DNA of 64,000 bases from Micropterix aruncella (GCA_944548615.1 OX155951.1:20418474-20482473), one strand, 5' to 3'. Counted from the first letter of the stretch, positions 30,528 to 42,892 are shown. The notes: generated from the letters alone by a model not told the origin. Numbers and translations are program-made.

Positions 30528-30770
30528 ATTTTACTAGAGATTACAGATTAGATATTAAGTAGAGTTTATAAAAAATAATACACAATATCATTCCAACTTT
30601 GAAAAAAAATAATATATGAATAATAAATTAATAAAAATAAAAATACAATAAAAAGTATAATAAAATAATAATAATAAAAATATACAACATCTTTCAAGAA
30701 TAAAATATTTTTAATAAATTAAAACACGATTCACAGTTCTTTCTTCAGTTCGAGAGCGCCTCACGAGCTG
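30528..30770 (-). repeat. Duplicated A/T-rich LINE 3' UTR, copy 1
   Basis: agattagatattaagtagag, tttata, acatctttcaagaataaa and gttcgagagcgcc match 31258-31445 (agattagatattaagtagag, acatctttcatggattaaa, gttccagagcgcc). Orientation is deduced from LINE remnants nearby. Confidence 0.65.
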
Positions 30771-30781
30771 ACAAGAAGTGT

Positions 30782-31215
30782 TTTATTATTATTATTATTA
30801 TTTATTCTGAACAGGCAGCTTTACTGATACGTCCAGATCAGATCTTGTAAAGCCAAACAATATTAACAATATAAACAAGTTTTTAGGTACAAATCGAGTC
30901 TGTTTTTAAATTGATTGACAGAGATTGCACTAATCACTTCAAATAGTACTTTATTCCACATGTCCGTCCACCACTCTATTTGGCAGAACGTTCTTAAGAG
31001 GATTAGATTTAAATTTTGTACCATTGAGTTTTTTGTTGTGACCTCGGAGATTTGTGTTGAGGTTGAATTTGTAAATATTCTTCAGTGCAGGTACATCGTA
31101 ATAATGTGTTAGTATTTTATGTCTCATTCAGGTACCCTATTTGTTTTCTTTGTTTGAGTGTAGTAATTCCAAGTAATTTCAAGCGATCTTCATAATTTCT
31201 ATTGTTTTTTATTAT
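30782..31215 (-). pseudogene. LINE ORF2 C-terminal fragment
   Basis: Minus-strand pieces are readable in shifting frames: NYEDRLKLLGITTLKQRKQI, then WWTDMWNKVLFEVISAISVN, then QFKNRLDLYLK. The pattern RVVD-WN-LP-VV-A-SVN-FKNRLD ends many CR1/Rex-type LINE proteins. The tail on the plus strand is TTATTA repeats (30781-30803). Many stops are present; only the outline survives. Confidence 0.65.
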
Positions 31216-31249
31216 TATTAAATTATTATTATTATTATTATCATATTTT

Positions 31250-31450
31250 TATTTTGTAGTAGAGATTAGATATTAAGTAGAGTTTATATAAAAATACATA
31301 ATATATTTGTAAGGTATTTTATTTACTAATAATAATAGTAATAATGCAATTATATTAATAAAATAATAATAATATATGACATCTTTCATGGATTAAATAT
31401 ATTGAATAAGATTCACAGCCCATTCTTCCGTTCCAGAGCGCCCCAACTCC
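31250..31450 (-). repeat. Duplicated A/T-rich LINE 3' UTR, copy 2
   Basis: The partner of 30528-30770. The two copies flank the LINE fragment at 30782-31215. Confidence 0.65.
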
Positions 31451-33779
31451 AATAGCCATTTATTAATTACATTTTTAAAACTATCAATGTTGCCTAATAT
31501 TTTAATATGTTCATCTAGTATTATCTCGTTTAAAAAATAAAAAATCGTTTATATATTTTTTTAAATACGTAAATTTTTAGTTATTAAAACGAATTTAAAA
31601 TATAATGGCTACTCGATTATTTATAAACCGAATATTTGAAAGGCTTATGATACTTTCTATTCTCTCAAAATCTGTTTGCCAGTCCCTTGAAATTGGAAAG
31701 AAAACCGAATCTCGCTCATAGTGACATAAAACGCCTCGCCATAAATTACAATTATTATCAGTTAAACAAACGGGCAGATGAATAATCGCAACAGATCGTG
31801 ACTGCCGCCGTTCCTGTTTGGGCTGGCTGGTGGGTGCCGCCCCTGGGAGGAAGCCGTCGGCCATATTGGACAGGAAGTGGGCCGTTATCCTGTACGTGAT
31901 CGAAATTCCCGCGCATTTTTTCAGCGCCCGCTTTCAAGGGAGACGACATTATATTCACTTTGCCGCACTTTTCAGAAGCGTTGAAGTTTCGCCGAGGCCA
32001 TATTAAATTTTTCCCTTGCTCTGTGGCGCGTCAAGGCGACAGCTTTTATGGTTTGATTTTAGTGCTATTCAGCATATTTACTGGTTCAATAAATGTGTTT
32101 TTTTTTACATTTTGTGGTAGCCCTTTTTTTTCGTTGATTACTTTCGTGACTTTAATTAGTGTGTTTGAAACCATTTAGATATCTATTGCCCTTCTATGAG
32201 TCAAATGAGCATTACGGCGACACTATTTTATCAGGGAAAAGGTAGTTAGGAGTTTTACAAATTTTGGTCTTTTGGCGTATTTTTAGAGGAATTGATAAAA
32301 GTGGCTTCTAGGTGGAATGTTGAAGCAAAACGTCGCGCAGGCACTTTGTTTTATCTGAATCCTATATTGGCCCGCGGATCACAGTCACCGAATTCAAGAA
32401 TCGGTGAAATGAGAGTGTTTATTAGGGGAATTCTAATGTATGGAGGTTATATCTAATTCTATATATAGAGATCACACAAGATAAGCACTTCTAAGTTTGT
32501 GCTTTCCGCAGGATTCAAAAAGAAGATGTGCAGTCCAAAATGACAGATGACGTCTACCCGAGGAACGGCTTCTTGATCAATAGTTATGTCTGAACGACTT
32601 AGAGAATTTAATTTTGCCAGGTTTTGCAGAGATGCTTCCACAAATGTAAGAAGAATTAGAGGGGTTAAGTGTAAACCTTTGGCTGTTTAACCAATCTCTT
32701 AAATTAGAGAGGTCTCCGTTCATTCTGCTAATTGCTATTACGATATACGGTGTCTTCCTTGTTCCCGAATTCTACGACGATGTGTCCATACGTGCCCCGC
32801 ACAGTTGATATACCGCAAAACGACAAACGAGAAAGTCTATTGTTTTGAAAGGGCGTCGGACAGGCGGCTGGCACGCGTTTATCTTCTCAAAAGGGTAGCG
32901 GATAAAGTGAAGGTCCGCATTATATTCTGAATTCCAATTTCCGTCCACTCGGACTCTCGGTTTCGCCGGCCACATCGATTTTTTTTTTCTCCCGCAGCCG
33001 GGGTTGTGTCATTTATTTGCTAGGCTGAGTGATGTCTCGATATAAATCAGACGGCCAGGCGCTGGAACCTCCGGCGCTGGAACCTCCGGTATCAGGAATA
33101 ACAGCTGCGCGTATCCACTGTCTATTTCTACGCGCCCTACGACGCGACGTTCATACAACGCGCCATATGACTTCTATTCGTCCTATGACATACTAAAGAT
33201 GTTTTCAGCAAAAAAATACCGTAATATTCTTAATTTTACCTTCTGATTCCTTTTAAAACTTTGTAGTTTAACCGGACTTATGTACTTACTTTCTTATTTA
33301 TCTTATTACTGTTGCACCAGCGTAGCAAAAGGTCACCCGGATCCACCAATCGATTTAAATCTTAAGTAAATTGCTGTTGCAGTTTATAACATTTCTCATA
33401 CCTATGTAAACGATTACCCTCGAACGCGGCGCGGCTCGCTTTCTTTTTTATGACCACCGTGTTTGTCATTTATTCTTCAGCAGCATAACTTGTACGGAAG
33501 TTTACGAAAAGATCGGAAACAGGGGTGATAGGCATAGCTATGTGGTTAGTAGGACGGGAGGGAGTGACTGCATACCTGTCTACCCCCCCCCCCCCCCTTT
33601 CCCCCTCCCGCGTCCCTAGCACAACCGACAATCGCCAGCGTTGAATGTTTATTTTATTTTATGGGCTTGTATGGTGCGTTTTTGCCCGTATATCATGTTT
33701 CTGCCTGTACATTCCCGCCAGAATTAGGTATTTTATGGTTGTCTATAACGGCATGGTTACTTGCTAACGCGAAGATCGT
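31451..33779. other. No gene recognised
   Basis: About 2.3 kb. A GC-richer part at 31800-32000 and short frames without motifs are present. Other landmarks are a 16-bp direct duplication (ggcgctggaacctccg twice, 33058-33090) and a poly-C run near 33583-33598. No transposon ends were found. Confidence 0.4.
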
Positions 33780-33793
33780 ATACTATACACACA

Positions 33794-34310
33794 ACTAAAG
33801 CTGTCAATTACAACTGGCGAACCCGTCACCTCAGGAAGTTTTAACGATATTTGATCGTTCTGTCTCCCGTGAGGTGAGCGCAGAAGACTTGGGACGAAAA
33901 ACAATCCACTGTCTAGTTACGCCACCTACCTGTCACAGGCCAACGCCTTACGGATACCTCCTGCCTCCGTCGGTCCGTCGGGCGGCCTCCGTCGCGTGGC
34001 CGAATGGTCGTTTCTAGAGCAGTTGTCATGAGGTTAACACCTAGCCCCGCTCTATAGGAAACATTACTGTTTTCAGAATCCCCCGACTGTTAGTCGGAAT
34101 GCACAATCGATTGGATGACGCCGCACGGAGCGCAAACCGTCCAGGAGCGCCCGTAGGTTGAATCTTAGGGGAGACTGGCCCGCAGGCCAGCGTCCTTCCC
34201 TGGCTGTCCCTTTTGCGTAGAGGCCGACGGATGGTTGTTGACCCGAGAGTATGACCGACCCTGAAAAAAGGGTCTTTGTAGCCAAACTGCAACAGGGCCC
34301 ATAAGCTACC
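33794..34310 (-). mobile_element. R07 copy 6, internally shortened, 517 bp
   Basis: Flanked by ATACTATACACACA at 33780-33793 and 34311-34324. It has form-1 5' sequence with the stem gaccc-tgaaaaaa-gggtc at 34257-34274 and a form-1 3' end (ggcgaacccgtcacctcagg). About 170 bp of the middle is missing compared with copies 1 and 8. It shares its target with copy 7. Confidence 0.82.
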
Positions 34311-34324
34311 ATACTATACACACA

Positions 34325-35050
34325 GTAGGGCGGTGTCTACTAAAACGGGCGAACTGGTTACCCCAGGCAGGTATAACGATATGTAATCATTCTTTCAGCC
34401 GTAGGATGAGTGTAGATGACTTGGGGACAAGACAATATACTATCTAGTTCACCAGCAACCCGTTAGTGACCGACGCCCTGCGGCGAGGCACCGGAAAAGG
34501 TACCCAGCGGGCAGTCTCACGCACTAACTACCAGTTTTGGCAGGATATTTCCGTCTGGAATTAACGTTCAGGATACCTCCATCATCCCGACTAGTTACGG
34601 GTCTGAAGTCGCTTACGCGACCTGTACCTGTTGTAATACAGTGGTAATTCAATTAGAATATATCGCTGACCTGGGCGTTCTTTGTCCGTAGTGTCACAGG
34701 GGATCGAGTGGCCCAAGGTCATTTCAAGAGTGGCATGACAACAGGTCAACATCCACCCCCACTGCTTAGGAAACAGTATAGTTCTATAGTCTCCAGACTC
34801 CTTCAGCAATTAGTCAGACGGCACAACCGATTGGCTTCGCCAAACGGTACTCAAACCGTCTAGTGGCGCCGGGATGCAATCCCGCCGGGAGAAACCGGTC
34901 CACCAGCTTTGACGCCTGAGACACGGGAGTCTTAGCCGGGGTAGACTTCCACTCGAAAAGGCTTCTGAATAGGAGCTGAATCGTGGGTTGAGCCGATCCG
35001 ATAACGAAGTGGATCTTGTGGCCCAATCTGCACTAAACCGTTTACCACCC
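34325..35050 (-). mobile_element. R07 copy 7, full length, 726 bp
   Basis: Flanked by ATACTATACACACA at 34311-34324 and 35051-35064. It carries form 2 in both halves (5': cggtttagtgcagattgggc in sense; 3': gtataacgatatgtaatcat read on plus). It stands head-to-tail with copy 6, with a single target copy between them. Confidence 0.85.
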
Positions 35051-35064
35051 ATACTATACACACA

Positions 35065-35628
35065 GGCGAAAATACCCTATTTTGAAATGAATATTTCAAG
35101 TTATATTCGCACTAATCAGTATAAGTGTATAATTTAAAATACGACCTTCTGACTATTCTGATTTTTAGGATTTTTTGTAATTGGTGTTGATACCACTCGA
35201 TTCTATCAACACCTTGGATTATTACTTAAGAGCGATATCCAAGAGCTATAGTGAGAACTATGGCTACACCTACCCCGCGTTATCACCAGAGGATAACAAA
35301 AAAAATGGGATTGATCGGCATCTTCCTTCGCTATCATCCCGATTGCTTGTACCTTTGTGTGTTTGATGTTCGGAGGTTGAATTCAGCGTGTGCGTGTATC
35401 CAGTTTACTGGGTACGATCGTCGGTAGTAAACAGGGCAAGAAAATGCTACACGAAACCTTTCCCGTTTGTTCGCGCCTCAGCAAACAAACGAGTGGGTAA
35501 AACGGGGTACTCGTTACGTGAAAACACATTTCCCGTTCCGCTAATAAACAAAGAGCAAAGAGGCTGGCGCGCGGCCGCTCCCAGCTCCACAGATTAGTCA
35601 AACAGAGGTGTTAAATAATGCAGATGCA
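35065..35628. other. No feature recognised
   Basis: Mixed DNA. Short frames on both strands at 35383-35601 have no motif. Confidence 0.4.
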
Positions 35629-35630
35629 TA

Positions 35631-36378
35631 TATTGGGTTCTTACCTATGAAGTTGCTGTTCTGTAAAGGAAATTAAAGACTAAAAAATTTGTATGAAAAA
35701 TATATATTTAATTATTACAAATATTGACCCCTATGATCTATGCAGATTTGTCATTTTATTAGAAGTTGATTATTTCCTTTGCTGTAAAACTCTCGTGAAC
35801 AGGAACCAATGAAAGCCATGAAGGCGTTTTTCACCGAATCTTCAAAGTTGTTTTTTCCCCTTGTAAAAAGTTATCTAAATTTTGAAAAAAAAAACTATTG
35901 GAGCAAGGTCTGGTAAGTACAGTGGGTGACCAAAGGTCTCCACATGCAACTCCTGCAACTTTGCGACTGTTTGCAGTGAAATCTGTGGTTATATATTGTC
36001 AAGCAGAAGCAGTGGCTATGAGCGATTGACCAGGCTCGTTTATTTAATCACGAGCTTCTCCATCATTGTCTGCAGTTCTTAAGAGTACACAATTACTGCA
36101 ACTATATAGCCAGACTTAAAGAAGCTGTAATAGAAAACACCGGCACAGGATCTCATATTTGAAAATAATGGAAATTTTCAACTTTACCATGGTTACACAA
36201 ACTAAAATATTTGAGCAAAATAAACGACGGAAAGACAAATAAACAGCTGATTCTTAAAAAAGAATAACACGACCTAGAATTAAAATTTATTTGGATTTGA
36301 AATTTCAACTCAATCCCAAGTTATCCCAGTTCAAAATGGCCAGTATGAAACAGCAATTACATAGGTAAGGACCCAATA
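35631..36378 (-). mobile_element. Mariner element, 748 bp, internally deleted
   Basis: The ends TATTGGGTTCTTACCTATG (35631) and, reversed, TATTGGGTCCTTACCTATG (36378) are inverted repeats of about 28 bp with few mismatches. TA lies on both sides (35629-35630 and 36379-36380), the mariner target. A full element is about 1.3 kb, so about half is missing. It holds the C-terminal half of a decayed transposase. Confidence 0.9.
35740..36130 (-). pseudogene. Mariner transposase, C-terminal half, inactive
   Basis: The minus-strand frame reads LLLLDN, a stop nearby, then SLQTVAKLQELHVETFGHPL and YLPDLAPI, then, after gaps, HGFHWFLFTR. This is the LLHDNARPH to HPPYSPDLAPTD region of DD34D mariners. 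The second catalytic Asp (DN) is still there, but the position 35 residues later, where the third Asp should be, reads Val in this frame. Stops and frameshifts also occur. The N-terminal DNA-binding half is deleted. Confidence 0.8.
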
Positions 36379-36380
36379 TA

Positions 36381-37735
36381 ATTGAAACTTTTTTATTCTA
36401 AACCAAGTCTCTCGTTATCACTAATAACGCGAGAAACAAAGATACAATCATATGTGCGTCTGTTTGGGTCTTTGTTTAGGGACACGAAAAATCCAACAAC
36501 ACGTCGCTATATTTTAAAAACTGTTGCAGTCATTAATCTTTATTATTAAAAGGCAGTGTCCCGATTAGCTGACTTATTCATTCATGACCGCCGAGCTGAA
36601 GCAACCGAGGCCAGATACTATTCATTTTTCAGGAAGTTCATCTATTCATAAGGCTGTTTTAAGTAGACAATCTTCGAAAGTCTACCTCTAATTACAAATA
36701 TATAAGGGTAAATTTTCTTACAAGGGTACAAATATATAGCGCCTACATAAATAGGCAATATTATTTTCAAATATATATCCTGAAAATATTAATATGCGTG
36801 ATATAATTATCGACTTTCGACCATAATGCACAGGTTTAAAAAAATATTAGGATTATAGAAATACACGCATGGGGAAGAAGTCAAAGTGAAACATACATGT
36901 AAAAGATACGAATAAAATACATACATATTATATTAGCATTAAGTACGTCATATCTTTTTATGTCAACATTATCAAGGGCGGCTTTCTGTGCCGACTAATT
37001 TTAACTAATACAATAGGTTTATACATATAATATGGTAAAAATGGCCATTAAAGTCACACTAAAAGTTACCAGCAGATATGCCTAGGGCTTGGCTGGATAT
37101 GGGATGACTTTATTCATAAGCTGTATTTAAAAAATGGTTAATAAATGGAAAAAAAGAAGAGATTTAGTATAAGAGATTTAGTGATATGCCAATATTTGCT
37201 TATGAACTTACAAGAAAACGATATTAAACTGATCTATTAACCCGTTATGAAGCATATTTGTACGTACAACTTACGAATTTCTATCGTGTCGTATCTATTA
37301 CTGGCGAAAAACTCTCCGATTTAATCTGTGGCGTCGTGTGGCGCGGCCCGCAATTCTCGCCCGACTTGGACGCAATTCGGACTCGTAATGATGCTCGAGT
37401 CACTCAAGACGCGCCGACAATCACTTTAAAATTACGCAACTCCAAGGCTCGCCGCCGCCGCCCTCACACAGATTACTCTGCCCACCGCACTTAACTCACC
37501 CAGCCTTTAATTAAAACTTTGATTGTGGGTCATTCTTCTTTTCGTGCGGAAGCGGACGCGGGCTGGATCAGTAGCCACCCGTAAAATATGTATCTAAGCA
37601 CCTACTACTATCACTTACATACGAACTAACTGACAGAGAAGTACAATCCTTGTTTACTTTAGGATATTATTATAATCGTACATAATAATATTATTAAGTA
37701 GAATAATTCTGTTATTTTATCACATGTGTATATAT
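36381..37735. other. No gene recognised
   Basis: AT-rich DNA except 37330-37500, which is GC- and CpG-rich (gcgtcgtgtggcgcggcccg) and carries a 78-codon plus-strand open frame ending at 37494 with an Arg-rich tail. No motif was recognised in it. Confidence 0.4.
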
Positions 37736-37737
37736 TA

Positions 37738-37908
37738 CAGAGGAACTTCTCATTACGAGCACCTCTCATAACGAGTACTGCGTATTCCTTATAATGAGTA
37801 ATTGCACCTCTCATAACGAGTATGGGAAAAATTGATTCGCTTAACGAGTGTTCCGCCTAACGAGTAAGACTCTGGAACGAATTATGCTCGTTATGAGATG
37901 TTCCACTG
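37738..37908. mobile_element. Pogo/Tigger-like MITE, 171 bp
   Basis: The ends CAGAGGAACTTCTCATTACG (37738) and, reversed, CAGTGGAACATCTCATAACG (37908) form an inverted repeat of about 24 bp with three mismatches. TA lies on both sides (37736-37737 and 37909-37910). The CAGTGGAAC start and TA target fit the pogo group of Tc1/mariner. The inside repeats the motif ctcataacgagt several times, which may be transposase-binding sites. No coding capacity. Confidence 0.85.
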
Positions 37909-37910
37909 TA

Positions 37911-38171
37911 TGTTGTATTTATTAATGTATGACATACATTATAAATACATTGTATTTATTATGTCTGTGTGTTTATTAATGTATGTGTATTTATTTACTG
38001 TATTTATTTAGTAGCTACATACGCATTAAAATTAAATTAAAGAACATTAAAAAAAACATGTGCAATCCAGAAATTACAGTTATATGCTTCTAAATTTAGG
38101 TGTACATCTGTATGAACCTAGGTTAAATAGCGCATAGATTAAATGTTTTTCTATTGCTTGAAGTAAAGTGC
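37911..38171. other. No feature recognised
   Basis: AT-rich DNA with short tatttatta-type repeats at 37915-38010. Confidence 0.4.
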
Positions 38172-38230
38172 AACTGAGCCCGCCTTGCTAGGCACTCCTG
38201 TGATAAGGTGAGCTCAGTTATAGGAGTGCC
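38172..38230 (+). other. Possible H-type pseudoknot sequence
   Basis: Two interleaved inverted repeats: aactgagc (38172-38179) with gctcagtt (38212-38219), and ggcactcct (38191-38199) with aggagtgcc (38222-38230). The order A, B, A', B' is that of a pseudoknot, not a simple hairpin. No gene is attached. Confidence 0.5.
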
Positions 38231-38399
38231 ACTGTTGTGTCAGAAATAATGAGAAACAAATTATATTATATATTTTAACTAAATATTTCAACCATACAAA
38301 TGCGATAACGCACTTTTGACATATCGGTGGCCGTCGCGTCGCATTCATACGTATCGGCTAATAGCCGACGGAGAATAAGCATTTTATCGCCGGTTAAAT

Positions 38400-39190
38400 T
38401 CGGCCTGTGATAATAATATCGGATAATGTCGGAATTATATGCTACAATAAACTACCCTCTAGTATCAAAAAATATGCCGCGAAGAAAAAATGCCCCAATT
38501 CGAAAATAAACTCAAATTATATCTCATTGAAAGAGAAATGTATGACATTAACGATATCTAAAAACTGTATGCATCTTGACTATATCTCTTTCTGTAATAG
38601 GTTTTTAATCGATTTTCAATTTGACTAAAATGTATTGACTATTTATATTATTAGGTAGGTACATATTAGTTATATCTTGTGTATTTTTATTTGCAATATA
38701 ATCACTAAGACATTTTATTTTACTTTTTGACAGTCGTCACATTTTTGTTTGTTCTTTTTAACATTACATTTATTAATTTTATACAAAATAATACATTTTT
38801 ATCGGTATTATAAAGAATTAATTATGTTCATTATAACCTTTTTTTTCCTCATTACATTATTCATTTTATTCAATGTAATAGAATCACTATTTATTGAGTT
38901 AATTTCTACATATATTTCTTTACCTTACATCTCTATATCTTACTTTCTACATATCTTACTCTGTGTTTTTTATCCGGTAAACTAAATGGTGAGACTCAAT
39001 TTAATTCTACAATAATGCCTTCTTTATTCTTACGAGTAACCTTTTATGTTTTGATTATTAATAGAAAAATTTGATCATTAATGAAGAATTTAATCATATC
39101 ACGGCCAAATGTAAATATAATACAACTATGTATATACAACTATGTATTAGTTTGTAGGACAATAAATTATTTGATTGATTGATTAATATA
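38400..39190 (+). mobile_element. LINE 3' end with ttgattgatt tail
   Basis: A plus-strand, 5'-truncated LINE: a short coding tip at 38419-38560, an AT-rich 3' UTR and the terminal ggacaataaattatttgatt-gattgatt near 39155-39185. The TTGA-repeat tail is common in lepidopteran Jockey-type LINEs. Confidence 0.7.
38419..38560 (+). pseudogene. LINE ORF2 C-terminal tip
   Basis: The translation NVGIICYNKLPSSIK, then after a frame change QFENKLKLYLIEREMYDIND, matches the usual ending G-K-YN-LP-x-IK ... FK-LK-L of Jockey-type ORF2. It is very short and has no catalytic residues. Confidence 0.65.
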
Positions 39191-39192
39191 TC

Positions 39193-39240
39193 CAGCAGGC
39201 CGGGCTAATGGACCTGACTCACGAGAAGTCCCGCTAAAGG
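39193..39240 (+). repeat. Repeat shared with the ORF1 element at 23035
   Basis: ggccgggctaatggacctga, ctcacgagaagtcc matches 23035-23075 (aagccgagccaatggacccg, ctcacatgaagtcc). It is probably part of a LINE downstream region. Confidence 0.6.
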
Positions 39241-41359
39241 GTAACTGGCCAGCGGCAGACGAGCCTTGTCTACTAAACAATTCGTTTAATTAGAGATTAT
39301 TTTCGCAAGGGCTGTCAGCTCGATACAGTGTCCTGTGGGATTGTAGCCTCATTAGGATCACCGATTCTTAAAGTCGAATCTAGTAGCGCTACCTATTATC
39401 AACTTTTGTTTAATTTCGTTTCGCAATGTTAACTAAGCACTCGAGGACAACCCGAGAAATATGTTATACCACATACGTATAAGACAAAAGTCCTTTACGT
39501 GTATTAGGGGCTTTATACCCTTTGGCGCATCGTTCGTCGCGTCGGTAGATAGTGCGGAGCCAGGGCAGATAGCGTAATGATGGGGGAATTAGTGCGACGT
39601 CAATGCATCGTCATCGAGACGACGGGCGTTCGAGATTACGCTCAAGCCGAAATGTCTGCCTGCCACCCACCCCCATACACCCTCTAATGGAGAGTTATCT
39701 ACCGCTAAAACGCTTCAGCTACCGAGCATTTGACGGATCGCCTACCCGCTTGCTAGTAGACTACATATGTTTCGGGGTCATCTGATAAATGCAAGAATAT
39801 TTTCAGGCTGGAATTACTGTTCTGGTAAAAATGGTCTAATATTTTTTCTCTCATGGAGTAACATTTATTTAACAAACCTTCTCCACCCTGAGTTTATTTA
39901 CGAAATATGTAGAATGTAACGGTATACTCTTCCATAATACACTCTAAGTTATTATTATATATTTTTTAATATTATTGGAAACTGACAGATTGTAAATACA
40001 GGATACGAGTATGTTCAAAACCTAATTAAACAAAACTAATTAACTATCCTTTGAACAGTTTACAATGCTTGCATAACAAATTAATTTAGAAATAACATGA
40101 GTACCACGTAGACAGTAAAAAATGTATTAAGGTTAAATATAATACAAGGAAAGTAATAATAAGGTAAGTTGTTAATAAGGTAAGTTCGAAAGAGGGGTAT
40201 ATAAAGCAAAAATTAAATATGAATAATTGTATATCAATATTTATAATACATATTATGATATCATATAATGTTATGGTATTATATAATAGTCATATAATAC
40301 AGTACAGTAGTATGGCAGTTAGTGAAATCTTAAGAAGTAGGAGTTAGGCTACGTATGATCGAAACTTTAATTAAATTAATGAAATCATAAAATACGTCTA
40401 ATACTTTACATGTTGTATCAAAAACAGGACACATTCAGGTAAGAGGTCTATTCGACACGATATTACTATTGCAAGCGACAACAAAAATGTTTGAGAGCTT
40501 CTCGTTAGTTGCGGTGGCCCACGAAATTGAACATTTGATAGACTAGCTGGGCTGTTTAGCCGATTGTGCAAAAGCTTATGGAGACACGTTATATTAATAA
40601 TAGTCCTACGTATTTTTCAGTCTATGAGGTTGAAGTGAGAAAGGCAGTAGGCAGATTTTAACGGAAAGTCAGTAGGTAATTTACGCCATTTGACGTATTG
40701 CCAATTGGCGTAATGGCGATATTGTTAAAGTTGTAATACATCTTGTTTATTTATTTATTTCATCGCTAATTTACATAAATAAATCATAATTAACTTAATT
40801 TATTGTTTTATGTAATTGATTGATACACCCGCAGCAGTAAAACGTACCTATACGTTATTAAATTGAAATTGCCTGATTTATGCGTGCCCAACTTGTGCAA
40901 GGGCTACATTATATTTCGCGATTAGTAATCACCGCGTGTACGTCAAAATCTAAAACGCCCACTTAAATTTAAACAAATAAAACAAAGCATACATAAACAG
41001 TAATTTAAATACATCAAATTAATTAAAATGGAAAAATAACTATAAAAATGTCCAACATAAAAAAAACAGTCCAAATAATGAAAACGTCATAAATAAAAAG
41101 GCACCCGCAAAACAAATTGAATCTTTAAATTAATTAAATTTCGTGATGTTAGGACTCTAAAATAAAAAAATATATAATAAAAAATAATAAATTAGCCAAT
41201 AATATTATAAATAAAAATATTTAAAGAGGAAAATATACCGAAATGTAGAATACTATATGTGCAAATTTATAAAATATTAGTAGTAATGTCGAAAATTAAT
41301 TAATGTATTATTTATCACTCAAAATATTTTAAATAATTTGCATCAAATCTAATTGTTGA
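39241..41359. other. No gene recognised
   Basis: About 2.1 kb of mostly AT-rich DNA, with a GC-richer part at 39530-39780 that has no motif. TTTATT repeats at 40745-40765 could be a LINE tail. No clear element. Confidence 0.4.
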
Positions 41360-41900
41360 CAACATGTTTGTTATTACCCAGTAATGATTTTATGTACTTA
41401 ATGTTTCTTGAAAAGATGTGTTTTAGAAATGGTCTCAAAATCTGCAGGCGGGACTAAATATGTACGGCATGATAAAAAAAACGTTCTCTAAAACTGCTTC
41501 TCATAAAGGGGACAACAATTGTACGAAAATGACGAAAAAGGAACATAAATTCGTCAAACAATAGATTTATTACAATAGATAACAGATAGATTTAAACAAT
41601 AGATATAAACGATAGAGCTTTCGCAATATGGTATGTAACGCGAATTTTTGAGCAACATTTAAAGGCACCAGAATGGACATAGTATAGCGGTTAGAAATAG
41701 TTGGAATTGTAATGAATCTATTCCGATTTAATTTATTTTTAAAAACAATAATCATATTTACGTATATCACAATTTTGATCATAGTTATTACATTCAACCT
41801 ACCGTTTATATTCGCTAAAATTTTGATCAAATGTATTATAATTAATTGGATATCAGTGAATTATACGTACTTGTCGCTTGATTGCTCTTTCTCAATTTGG
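41360..41900 (-). mobile_element. Possible decayed LINE fragment
   Basis: Minus-strand translation near 41440-41520 gives VPFMRSSFRERFFYHAV, resembling the VP-xRxxxxxxSFF region that precedes the W-N-LP motif in LINE C-termini. An 86-codon minus-strand frame at 41570-41830 has no motif. Weak evidence. Confidence 0.25.
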
Positions 41901-42892
41901 AATGGCCACAATACAATAATTTAACTTGCCATATCAATCGGTAATTATGTCACCTAATATTTGCCGGTATATTTACACAGATTTGTACATATGCGTTTTT
42001 TATCTCACGAAGAACAATGACATATTTTCTTTTCGAAGGGATTGACTAAATATTCAAATACTTTCGTATTCTGGAACGCACTTTCAATCTAATCCCTTGG
42101 CAGGCTGAATAGAAAACAAGGCGAAAGGATGAGCGTTTCGCATGTAATCCCACCCCCAACTCCCTTCTCCACCCTTCGACATCACTCTCTCTCTCTCATT
42201 CATTCTTTAGCATCCTACATTGGCGGAACTCTTTTCTTTCGCAACACTTTAATGGAGAACCATATTCTAAAAGGTATCTTCAAGGGAATCGCGCCACTGT
42301 TCCGTTATTATATTCCGTTGGGCAAAATATTATATTCTATTTATGTAATATTCAATTTAAATAGGAGATGGTATGTATAGATTGTTATAGCCGACTTCTT
42401 GTATATATTTTTTTGGTTTTATGTGCATTTCAGTATTTCATCCCTAGTATGCACAGCTTTGGCATCGAAAATGGGTGTATACGAAATAATGCTAGATGTA
42501 GACATATATACGTTTACAAAATAGAGGTAGTATATGGGTAAGGCGATAAGTAAATAAATTAGGATCATTTACGAGTTTTAACGATTCCAGAAAAAAATCA
42601 CCAGTGAAGAGAGTTTACTCATGCATCGACGGTTGCGTATATTATTAACCCTTTATAAGGCAAAGTAATTAAACAAATACTTTTTGTTTTTATGGATATA
42701 TGGATTAAAAAAATGTGTATTTTTTCTCTGTTTTGTATATTTTGTGAAACAACTGATTTTTAAATGGCGATGGAAGTCCTCACAAAACTTTAAGGGAATA
42801 ATTACGGTTGGGTAAAATATCCAAAAAACATGCCAAAATCATATTTTATAACTAATATACATTATTTACTGACATACCAGCGGATACAGACA
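41901..42892. other. No feature recognised
   Basis: AT-rich DNA with a short CT microsatellite near 42185. No supported gene. Confidence 0.4.

Noticed and set aside
34041..34321. Similar short peptides in several R07 copies (ending in FPIERG)
   Set aside because: The likeness follows from DNA similarity. The frames start and stop at different places and are broken in other copies, so I do not call a conserved protein.
41570..41830. 86-codon minus-strand frame as a coding gene
   Set aside because: Hydrophobic, AT-driven composition and no motif; at most part of a decayed LINE.
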